Of a stretch of 64,000 nucleotides of DNA, positions 8,460-15,775 are shown one piece after another. The translations under genes and the position numbers were made by a program. The notes beneath the pieces are model-generated. The model was not told the DNA's origin and searched no databases. It was given only the letters and a program-made list of their open reading frames with translations. Origin of the DNA: CAYFPX01 sp964519895 (lineage in GTDB: Bacteria; Myxococcota_A; UBA796; CAJQPC01); NCBI GenBank assembly GCA_964519895.1, contig CAZFLE010000023.1, positions 1 through 64,000 on the forward strand. The letters are read 5' to 3'. Within the stretch, counting starts at the first letter, position 1. Every line of letters begins with the position of its first letter.

Positions 8460-9728
8460 ATGTGGCCCACCCTCCTCCTCCTGACGACCTGGGGCTGTGG
8501 CCCCGTCACGATCGCCACGGACACAGAGACCGACACCGTCGACACCGTGCCCCAGGCCACCGAGCCCACCGTCGACACGGACACCGGCGTCCCCGACGCC
8601 GACGACACCGAGGAGCTCGGCAGCCCTTCGGACCCCATCTTCAACCTGGACTTCGTGCACACCCTGGACATCACGCTCCCGCTCGATGGCTACCAGGCCC
8701 TGGCCGAGGACCCCTGGACCTACACCCAAGGCGACGTGGTGTTCGACGGCCAGGCTGTCGACGCGGTCGGTGTGCGCCTGAAGGGGGCCTGGGGGTCCTT
8801 TGAGAGCCTGGACAGCAAGGCCAATTTCAAGATCGACTTCAACCGCTATGTGGACGGCCAGACCCTGTGGGGGATCGAGCAGCTCACAGTGAACAACAGC
8901 AAGGTCGACTGTTCCTTCCTGCGCGAGAACATGGCCTACACGACCATCGCCGCGGTCGGCCTGCACGAGACCCGCACGGCCTATGTCTGGGTGACCCTCA
9001 ACGACCAGGACTACGGGCTCTACGTGCTAATCGAGACCCCCGATGACCGCTGGCTCGACGAGACCTTCGACGACCCCGACGGCAACCTGTACGACGGCAA
9101 GTACATCTTCACCGAAGACTGGGACTTCGTGAGCATGGTGGACTTCACCCCCGGGCTCCAGGTGTACTTCGAGCTCGAGGAAGGCACCGACGTGGGCATG
9201 GTCGACGTCTCCGCGGTCACCGACGCCCTCATGGCAGCCCGGTCCAGCGACGACGGCTACGCGCTGCTCGGTGCGGTCATCGACTGGGATCAGATCCTGC
9301 GGGTCTGGGCCGCCGAGCAGTGGGTCGGACAGCTGGACGGCTACTTCCTGAACCAGAACAACTACCGGGTGTACTTCAACCCCGCGTCGGGGCTGATGGA
9401 GATGCTGCCCTGGGACATGGACTACAGCTTCTACCACTCGTCGGACTGGGGCATGAATTGGGACCGTCCGGCCGGCCAGCTGGCGTCGTTCTGCGTGTCC
9501 GACGACACCTGCATGACCGCGCTCAAGGCCGCGTCCGACGAGGTCCTGGAGGCCGTGGAGGGCGCTGGACTGGCCGAACACCTGGAGGCGATGGTGACCC
9601 TGACCGAGGACCACTCGTCCCGGGACCCCCGCGCCTGCACCGACCCGATGGACGTGCTCAGGCGGCAGCAGGACATGCGGGAGTGGGTCCAGTGGCGCTC
9701 CGACGAAGTTCGGCAGCTCTGGGACTGA
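8460..9728 (+). CDS. Exported CotH-family protein kinase (spore-coat CotH-like)
   Basis: About 422 residues from the ATG at 8460; an in-frame ATG at 8436 is the alternative. The very short leader ends in WGC, a plausible lipobox, followed by a Thr/Asp-rich linker. The rest follows the CotH plan: VRLKGAWGSFESLDSKANFK, then NNSKVDCSFLRENMAY, AYVWVTLNDQDYGLYVLIE, DPDGNLYDGKY and the metal-binding motif LPWDMDYSFY near residue 320. CotH proteins of spores and fungi are atypical kinases that phosphorylate secreted proteins. Here the kinase would act on the outside of the cell or in the periplasm. The convergent neighbour (25 bp away) is an exported protein with an ATP/PEP-type domain, a striking pairing. 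Activity is inferred from the family. Confidence 0.8.
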   Translation: MWPTLLLLTTWGCGPVTIATDTETDTVDTVPQATEPTVDTDTGVPDADDTEELGSPSDPIFNLDFVHTLDITLPLDGYQALAEDPWTYTQGDVVFDGQAVDAVGVRLKGAWGSFESLDSKANFKIDFNRYVDGQTLWGIEQLTVNNSKVDCSFLRENMAYTTIAAVGLHETRTAYVWVTLNDQDYGLYVLIETPDDRWLDETFDDPDGNLYDGKYIFTEDWDFVSMVDFTPGLQVYFELEEGTDVGMVDVSAVTDALMAARSSDDGYALLGAVIDWDQILRVWAAEQWVGQLDGYFLNQNNYRVYFNPASGLMEMLPWDMDYSFYHSSDWGMNWDRPAGQLASFCVSDDTCMTALKAASDEVLEAVEGAGLAEHLEAMVTLTEDHSSRDPRACTDPMDVLRRQQDMREWVQWRSDEVRQLWD

Positions 9729-9753
9729 AGGCGACCGATGGCGCTGAGCGCCG

Positions 9754-11853
9754 CTACCGGATGTACGGCCGGATCTGCTTGATCACCAGCCGTCCCTCGC
9801 TCGTGATCTTCCACTCGGTGTCCCACAACAGGTCGCGGTCGTCGGGGACGTCCAGGTCCACCGGGTAGACGTCGCGCACGTCGTCGAGCACCTGGCCCAG
9901 CTCGGTCAACTCGGCGTCGGTCAGCACCTCGTCGACCTCGCTGCCGGGGCTCACCCGGAAGATCTCGGTGACCTCGCCCCCGTCCAGCGTGAGCAGGATG
10001 CTCTCGGGGTAGACCCCGGCCTCGGCGGCGACCACCTCGAGCTCGCCTTCCTGGGCGTTGACCAGGAAGCGGTCGTCGTCGTCGCTGGTCGGGTTGCCGG
10101 TGAAGGCCACGATGTTGGCCTGCTCGTCCTTGGAGCGGTCGTTGCACAGGATGCCCATCGCGACCTTGGACTGGTCGATGCCGTACCAGTCCCGCTCCTC
10201 CCACGCGCCCATGTACCAGAGACTCGACCAGACGCTGCGGATGCCATCGGTCAGGGTCTTCTCGTTGTTCTTGTCCGGATCGCACAGGCTCGGGCCGACG
10301 CTGTTGCCGTCGAGCTCGTCGGCCAGGCAGATGCTCTCGGACTCGTAGAGCCCGGCGCCGTTGAACTCCAGGGAGTCCTCGGCATTGGACGAGCTCCGGA
10401 ACCGCACCATGGTGGTGTCGTTGCCCCAGACCTGGACGATCCGGTCCCCCAGAGCCTGGACCAGGTCCGGGTCCACGGGAGCCGACATCATGGCGGTGCG
10501 CAGGTCCTCGAGCCACTCGCGACGCACCGCGGCGTCGGTCAGGAAGGTCTCGTCGGCGTGCCAGGCGATGAGGGTCTGCTGGAAGGAGTAGGTGCCCTCG
10601 CCGTCGCCCAGGTCCACGGTCCACGTGCCCTCGCTGACGAAGTTGTCGTAGTAGTGAACCGGGATGTTGAAACCCGTGAAGGCGTAGGCGTTGTCGATCC
10701 TCTGGTAGAGCGCCGCCAGGTTCGTGCCCTTGGCGCCATAGGCGCAGACGCCGTCGGTCCGCGCCTGGGCCGTGCTGGTGTCCAGGTCCAGCAGCCCCGG
10801 CAGCGCGGTGACCGAGGTGTCGGGTGCACACACGTCGACCGGGTCCGGCCGAATGCTCTCCCACCAGGCCTCGGCGTCGGCCTGGTCCGCGGCCTCGACG
10901 CTGTAGTCGGTGTCCCCGCACTCGAAGCGCACCAGCTGCCCCTCCCAGTCCGCGAGCGCTTCGAGGGGATCCTGGAGGTAGCAGTTGGGGGTCCCCCGGT
11001 TGGCGCTGAGCACGTTGAGGTGGGACAGGTCGCCCTGGCGCGTGCCGGTCACGATGCCGCTGACCACCCGCTCCAGGTCCTGGGGCGCCTCGTCGATGAC
11101 CACGATGTCCTGGTGGCCGAACTCGGCCGCAGCGCTGGCGTCGGCCAGCTCGGACAGGGTGTACAGGCGCAGGGTGCCGTAAGCCTCGCCCGGGTTGTAG
11201 ACCTCGTAGGGCACGTCGGCCAGCCCGGCGATACCAAAGGGGGTGTCCCGCCAGGTGCTGGCGGCGGTCTCCTGGTTGCTGGAGCCGGGCACGAAGAACA
11301 GCTCGCCCACGTCGAACCGGGGCTGGAGGTACTCCCAGGCGTTGGTCACGTCGGCCTGGGTCACGGTCGAGCTGGAGTCCGCGGGGTCGTCCCAGACCGT
11401 GAAGCCGTAGTAGGGATCGCCGCCTTCGCTGCTCAGGTAGACCGCGATGGTGCCAGCGAAGAACTCGCGGGTGTCCGGGTACAGGATGAGCTGGTTGTAT
11501 TCGGTGGTCGTGAGCCCGCTGAACAGGTCTGGAAAGGACGTGATCAGGAAGTCGTAGTGCAGCGAGAAGACCTGGACGTTGAGCCAGGACGTGGGAATGC
11601 GGGCGCCGTCGACCGCCGGGGCCAGGTACTTGCCGACCCGGAGCTGGTCGATGCTGGAGCTGGCGATCGTGATGTCGGTAAAGGTCTGGTCGCTGTCGAC
11701 CACGTGCACGCAGGGCGTGTAGCCCAGGGCTTCGGCCGCCTCGCTGCAGGCGGTCTCGACCGGCAGGGTGGTCGCCGTGCCGCTGTCGGTGGGCGCACCG
11801 GTGTCGGAGCCGTTGCAGGCCATCAGGAGCGCGAGCGCGGGAAGGGAGGTCAT
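9754..11853 (-). CDS. Exported lipoprotein with C-terminal PPDK/PEP-synthase-type ATP-grasp domain
   Basis: A 699-residue product starting MTSLPALALLMAC, where the last residues are a lipobox only 12 residues from the start. The N-terminal half (about 30-360) is unrecognised. From about residue 373 it matches the PEP/pyruvate-binding domain of pyruvate phosphate dikinase and PEP synthase: GAKGTNLAALYQRI, then VRFRSSSNAEDSLEFNGAG near residue 485 (family RSS.taED...faG), SLWYMGAWEERDWYGID and a final LVIKQIRPYI. The phosphohistidine swivel and PEP domains of the full enzymes are absent. ATP-grasp domains of this type bind nucleotide and transfer phosphate in the cytoplasm, so placement behind a lipobox is unusual. 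Convergent with the CotH-type kinase gene. Confidence 0.75.
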   Translation of the reverse strand: MTSLPALALLMACNGSDTGAPTDSGTATTLPVETACSEAAEALGYTPCVHVVDSDQTFTDITIASSSIDQLRVGKYLAPAVDGARIPTSWLNVQVFSLHYDFLITSFPDLFSGLTTTEYNQLILYPDTREFFAGTIAVYLSSEGGDPYYGFTVWDDPADSSSTVTQADVTNAWEYLQPRFDVGELFFVPGSSNQETAASTWRDTPFGIAGLADVPYEVYNPGEAYGTLRLYTLSELADASAAAEFGHQDIVVIDEAPQDLERVVSGIVTGTRQGDLSHLNVLSANRGTPNCYLQDPLEALADWEGQLVRFECGDTDYSVEAADQADAEAWWESIRPDPVDVCAPDTSVTALPGLLDLDTSTAQARTDGVCAYGAKGTNLAALYQRIDNAYAFTGFNIPVHYYDNFVSEGTWTVDLGDGEGTYSFQQTLIAWHADETFLTDAAVRREWLEDLRTAMMSAPVDPDLVQALGDRIVQVWGNDTTMVRFRSSSNAEDSLEFNGAGLYESESICLADELDGNSVGPSLCDPDKNNEKTLTDGIRSVWSSLWYMGAWEERDWYGIDQSKVAMGILCNDRSKDEQANIVAFTGNPTSDDDDRFLVNAQEGELEVVAAEAGVYPESILLTLDGGEVTEIFRVSPGSEVDEVLTDAELTELGQVLDDVRDVYPVDLDVPDDRDLLWDTEWKITSEGRLVIKQIRPYIR

Positions 11854-12015
11854 CGGCCCTCATGAGGTACGCCGGGGCGCGGCGAGGTGTGATGGTGTCG
11901 TAGCCTGACACAAGCTGGCACACCCCGGGTGCGGGTTCCGACGCCACCCTCCGAGAGGGAGCCGGACCTCAGGACACGTTGCCATGGCAAGGTCGGGCAG
12001 ACCTCGGAGACACCC

Positions 12016-12807
12016 ATGAACCGCACTCGACAGGTCCTGGCCAGCGCCGCGCTGACCGTGGGCGTCGCGGCATCGATCGCCAGCGAGGAGCTGGATTCAA
12101 CGACCTGCTACGCCGGCCACCACCCCATCGATGGCGCGACCGCGGTGCCGCTGGACACCCAGATCATCCTGGGCGTCTACAACGTGGAGCGCTCGGACCC
12201 GGCCCACGTCCACGACAGCGTCACCGTGCGTGACGTCCACAGCGGCTACGCCATCGACATCGACGTCGCGCTGGACTTCGAGCTGGAGCAGCTGATCATC
12301 ACGCCGGTAGACCCGCTGACCCCGGACCACTCCTACGAAGTCGTTGGCGTGGACTCGACGGAACAAGCCGGGCCCCATCAGCAGATCAGCGGCAGCGGGG
12401 CCTCGCACACGGCCCGCTTCAGCACCGCCTCGAACCCGCGCCCACTCGCCGTGTGGCTGGTGGACGACGGCGGCGACACGGCGACCCTGGAGCTGGTGTT
12501 GTCCCAGGCCGTCGACCACGACAGCCTGGGCGAGGACCCGGTGCTGGTCTCCGACGGCCTGCCCGAAGGCGTGAGCCTGGGGCAGGCGCAGCCTTCGGAC
12601 CGGGTCGAGCACGGGCTGGCCGTCGAGGTGACGGGGGACCCGACGCTGTTGCTCGACCAGGTGGTGGGCCTGGCCGACCACGTGCTCGCCCAGGACGGCG
12701 CCTCGTTCTCCACCCAGGAGTACCCGGTGAGCCCGACCGACGGCGGGCACTTGCTGCAGTACGGCCAGGTCTACGACTGCTTCCAGCAAGACACGGGAGG
12801 GATCTGA
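12016..12807 (+). CDS. Exported protein with bacterial Ig-like (SbsA-type) domain
   Basis: The ATG at 12016 is preceded by GGAGA at 12006-12010; upstream in-frame codons are ignored. The 263-residue product has a signal peptide (NRTRQVLASAALTVGVAASIAS). It continues with HHPIDGATAVPLDTQIILG, the start of a Big_5/SbsA-type Ig-like domain in which a Pro-x-Asp-Gly-Ala phrase precedes the first strand. A second strand-rich half follows (PLAVWLVDDGGDTATLELV). One Cys pair (near both ends) may form a disulfide. It stops one base before the barrel gene at 12809, so the two are probably made together as envelope partners. Exact role unknown. Confidence 0.65.
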   Translation: MNRTRQVLASAALTVGVAASIASEELDSTTCYAGHHPIDGATAVPLDTQIILGVYNVERSDPAHVHDSVTVRDVHSGYAIDIDVALDFELEQLIITPVDPLTPDHSYEVVGVDSTEQAGPHQQISGSGASHTARFSTASNPRPLAVWLVDDGGDTATLELVLSQAVDHDSLGEDPVLVSDGLPEGVSLGQAQPSDRVEHGLAVEVTGDPTLLLDQVVGLADHVLAQDGASFSTQEYPVSPTDGGHLLQYGQVYDCFQQDTGGI

Positions 12808-12808
12808 C

Positions 12809-13582
12809 ATGGCCCCCCTCCTCTTGTGTGCCCTGAGCACTGCCCTGGCCGCCGAACCCGCGTGGCACACCCCGGGACGCGGCGTCGCACCCCAGGATCT
12901 GAGCGTGCGGCTGAGCGAAGCGGTCGTGCCCCAGTCCTTGGAGACGTCCTACGCCTTCACCAGCCTGACCGGCGACCTGCCCTGGTTCCCCGACAAGGAC
13001 TGGACCTATGTGGGCACCGCGACCCGAATCCGGGTGGGCTCCACGTGGATGTTCGTGCCCTCCGAGGAGCGCATGGGGTTCCGCCTGGGCAACATCCAGA
13101 TCGAACAGTGGGTGCACGGCACGCTGACCTGGCAGCACGGCAGCCTGGAGTGGGCGGGCTTTTTGGGGAGCACCGTGGCACTCGGCCTCGGCGACGAGAC
13201 CCACGCTCTGTTCGTGCATGGCGGGGAGACCGTGCGGTCCGGCGGGCCCTACGTCGGTCTCCAGGCCACGCTGACCAGCGGCCCGCTGAGCGTCGCGGTC
13301 GAGGCGAGCCACGGCGGCAACGGCTCCCACTACGCCAGCAAGCGGTGGGTCTCGGCCCACGGCTTCTACAGCATCGGCGACAAGTGGGCCGTGCTCGGGG
13401 GGGGCGTGCTGAGCGGCTGGATGCACCATGCCCAGGGCGGCGTCCGCTGGCGACCGAGCGCCCTGATCGAGGCCGGCCTGGGGGTCAACGTCCCCCTGAT
13501 GGCCGGACCCTACGGCCCGGAGTTCGACTCGGGCGAGACCTTTTTCCTGGAGCCGATGCTCGACGTGGCGATGCGGTTCTGA
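12809..13582 (+). CDS. Putative outer-membrane beta-barrel protein
   Basis: A 257-residue product with a short uncharged signal peptide (MAPLLLCALSTALAAEPA). The mature chain shows alternating strands rich in Gly, Trp and Tyr (GTLTWQHGSLEWAGFLGSTV, GPYVGLQATLTSGPLSVAVE) and finishes with VAMRF, a C-terminal Phe typical of outer-membrane barrels that use the BAM complex. The ATG overlaps no stop but lies one base after the Ig-like gene, indicating co-translation. No family recognised beyond the barrel look; substrate or channel role unknown. Confidence 0.6.
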   Translation: MAPLLLCALSTALAAEPAWHTPGRGVAPQDLSVRLSEAVVPQSLETSYAFTSLTGDLPWFPDKDWTYVGTATRIRVGSTWMFVPSEERMGFRLGNIQIEQWVHGTLTWQHGSLEWAGFLGSTVALGLGDETHALFVHGGETVRSGGPYVGLQATLTSGPLSVAVEASHGGNGSHYASKRWVSAHGFYSIGDKWAVLGGGVLSGWMHHAQGGVRWRPSALIEAGLGVNVPLMAGPYGPEFDSGETFFLEPMLDVAMRF

Positions 13583-13616
13583 CGCATGCCGCGCCAGCGG
13601 GCTAGAGCACACTGCG

Positions 13617-14630
13617 ATGGGGTCCTCGACCGCCCAAGGCAGCACGCGCTCAGCGCTGGGGGGGTCGGCCCCGTCGTGGCCTGCGTTCGAGGAGGCGGTC
13701 CGGCGTGCCGCCTTGCCGCGCACACCGCTGGAGATCCTCCAGATCAACCTGGGCAAGCGCTGCAACCAGGCCTGCAGCCACTGCCACGTCGACGCGGGCC
13801 CCAAGCGCACCGAGGCGATGTCCTCCCAGACCATCGACCGGCTGCTCGCGCTGCTCGCGGACGCACCCGGCGTGCACACCGTCGACATCACCGGGGGCGC
13901 CCCCGAGCTGCACCCGGAGTTTCGTCGGCTGGTCACCCAGGCTCGCGCACTGGACCGCCGGGTGATCGACCGGTGCAACCTCACCGTGCTGTCCGAGCCC
14001 CACCAACAGGACACTGCGGCCTTCCTGGCCGACCAGGGGGTCGACGTGGTCGCGTCGCTGCCCTGCTACACCCGCGACAACGTGGACAAGCAGCGGGGCC
14101 ACGGGGTCTTCGGACGCAGCATCGACGGGCTGCTCTCTCTCAACGCGCTCGGCTACGGCCGCCCGGGCTCGGGACTGGTCCTGGACCTGGTCTACAACCC
14201 CGGCGGCGCCTTCCTGCCGCCGGCCCAGGCCGGCCTTCAGGACGACTATGCGCGGATCCTGAAGGCCGACTTCGGCATCGTGTTCAACCGGCTGTTCACC
14301 ATCACGAACATGCCGATCAAGCGCTGGGCCGACCAGCTGCGGCGCCAGGGCCGCCTGGCCGAGTACATGGACCTGTTGGTCGGGGCCTTCAATCCCGCGG
14401 CCGCGGCGGGGGTCATGTGTCGGAACACCCTGTCCGTGGGCTTCGACGGCCAGCTGTATGACTGCGACTTCAACCAGATGCTCGAGATCGGGCTGGGCTG
14501 GGGGGTCCGCCGGGTCTCGGACCTGACGGAGCTGGCGTCGGTGGACCGGGTGCCGATCGCCTTCGACGACCACTGTTATGGCTGCACGGCCGGCGCTGGC
14601 TCCAGCTGCGGCGGCGCACTGGCCGACTGA
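13617..14630 (+). CDS. arsS: Arsenosugar biosynthesis radical SAM protein ArsS
   Basis: A 337-residue radical SAM enzyme. The [4Fe-4S]/SAM motif is C49-NQA-C53-SH-C56 within LGKRCNQACSHCHVDAGP, followed by DITGGAPELHP. The second half has CRNTLSVGFDGQLYDCDFNQ and ends in HCYGCTAGAGSSCGGAL, the Cys-rich C-terminal signature of the ArsS (DUF3641) group. Some relatives have selenocysteine in this tail; here the codon is TGC (Cys). ArsS joins the adenosyl/ribosyl moiety of SAM to dimethylarsenic to start arsenosugar synthesis. It lies 15 bp upstream of the arsM-like methyltransferase, the usual partner. No arsR or efflux gene is adjacent, so regulation is not apparent. Confidence 0.88.
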   Translation: MGSSTAQGSTRSALGGSAPSWPAFEEAVRRAALPRTPLEILQINLGKRCNQACSHCHVDAGPKRTEAMSSQTIDRLLALLADAPGVHTVDITGGAPELHPEFRRLVTQARALDRRVIDRCNLTVLSEPHQQDTAAFLADQGVDVVASLPCYTRDNVDKQRGHGVFGRSIDGLLSLNALGYGRPGSGLVLDLVYNPGGAFLPPAQAGLQDDYARILKADFGIVFNRLFTITNMPIKRWADQLRRQGRLAEYMDLLVGAFNPAAAAGVMCRNTLSVGFDGQLYDCDFNQMLEIGLGWGVRRVSDLTELASVDRVPIAFDDHCYGCTAGAGSSCGGALAD

Positions 14631-14645
14631 ACCACGGAGCGAGAG

Positions 14646-15686
14646 ATGAACGTCGAGGAGGCGGTGCGAAGCCGCTACAGCGCCGCCAGCCAAACCGTCG
14701 AGGACGCCTTGTGCTGCCCGGTCGACTACGACCCCCGCTACCTCGCGATCATCCCCGACGAGGTGATCGCCCGGGACTATGGCTGCGGGGATCCCAGCCG
14801 GCACCTGCGGCCCGGCGAGACGGTGCTGGACCTGGGCAGCGGCGGCGGCAAGATCTGCTTCATCGCCGCCCAGGTGGTCGGCCCCCAGGGCCGGGTCATC
14901 GGCGTGGACACCAACGACGAGATGCTGGCCCTGGCCCGCAGCAGCCAGGCTCATGTGGCCGAGCGGCTGGGCTACGACAACGTCGAGTTCCGCCGCGGCC
15001 AGATCCAGGACATGGCCGACGTGGTCGACTCCGACAGCGTCGACGTGGTGGTGAGCAACTGCGTGCTGAACCTGGTGGCCCAGGAAGACAAGGCCGCGCT
15101 CTTCGACGAGATCTTCCGGGTGCTGAAGCGCGGCGGTCGGGCTGTCATCAGCGACATCGTGAGCGACGAGGTCTGCCCCCCCGAGCTCCGCCAGGACCCG
15201 ACCCTGTGGTCCGGCTGCGTGTCGGGCGCCTTCCAGGAGACCTACTTCCTGAGGGCGTTCGAGGCCGCGGGGTTCTACGGCATCCGCATCCTGGTCCGCG
15301 ACGAGCAGCCCTGGCGCACGGTCGAGGGCATCGAGTTCCGCTCGGTGACGGTCGAGGCCTTCAAGGGCAAGCAGGGGCCGTGTTTCGAGCACAAGCAGGC
15401 CGTGATCTACAAGGGCCCCTTCTCGTCCATCGCCGACGACGACGGCCACACCTACCCGCGGGGGGAGCGGGTGGCGGTGTGCAGGAAGACCTTTGAGCTC
15501 TTGACCCAGGCGCCCTATGCGGAACACTTCATCGGCATCGAGCCGCGGGTTCCGATCGCGGCAGAAGATGCGGAGCTCTTTCCGTGCACCGAGGGGGTGC
15601 TGCGACGGCACCCGCGGGCGACCAAGGGCGACGGATATGCGCTGACCACGGATGCTGCGGAGTGTGGGCCGGAGGGGTGCTGCTGA
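14646..15686 (+). CDS. arsM: Arsenite S-adenosylmethionine methyltransferase ArsM (arsenosugar type)
   Basis: A 346-residue class I methyltransferase with a GGAG box before the ATG. SAM motif I is LDLGSGGGK (61-69). Arsenic-binding Cys positions expected of ArsM are present: CCPVDY (23-28), SNCVLNLV and WSGCVSGAF. The C-terminal extension ends in CGPEGCC, extra thiols that may bind arsenite. ArsM adds methyl groups to As(III); with ArsS it feeds dimethylarsenic into arsenosugars. The pair forms a two-gene operon that ends at the 75-bp repeat. The large C-terminal part shared with ArsS-linked ArsM proteins supports this subtype over stand-alone detoxifying ArsM. Confidence 0.85.
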   Translation: MNVEEAVRSRYSAASQTVEDALCCPVDYDPRYLAIIPDEVIARDYGCGDPSRHLRPGETVLDLGSGGGKICFIAAQVVGPQGRVIGVDTNDEMLALARSSQAHVAERLGYDNVEFRRGQIQDMADVVDSDSVDVVVSNCVLNLVAQEDKAALFDEIFRVLKRGGRAVISDIVSDEVCPPELRQDPTLWSGCVSGAFQETYFLRAFEAAGFYGIRILVRDEQPWRTVEGIEFRSVTVEAFKGKQGPCFEHKQAVIYKGPFSSIADDDGHTYPRGERVAVCRKTFELLTQAPYAEHFIGIEPRVPIAAEDAELFPCTEGVLRRHPRATKGDGYALTTDAAECGPEGCC

Positions 15687-15700
15687 GGGGTGGGGATTCC

Positions 15701-15775
15701 GACTGTCCCAATTCCGGACACTCAGCCCCCCTCGACCCCCCCAAGGCACCCGAGTGACCGCTTTCCGGACACTCA
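15701..15775. repeat. 75-bp convergent-end repeat, copy 1 (terminator-like)
   Basis: Two 24-bp hairpin-forming units (15701-15724 and 15752-15775) are separated by a 27-bp C-rich spacer. Each unit has the plan GAGTG-a-CCG-nnnn-CGG-a-CACTC followed by A; unit 2 is identical to unit 2 of the copy at 28269-28343. The element sits between convergent genes, and its last three bases are the stop codon of the minus-strand kinase gene. It could act as a two-way transcription terminator. Confidence 0.85.
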
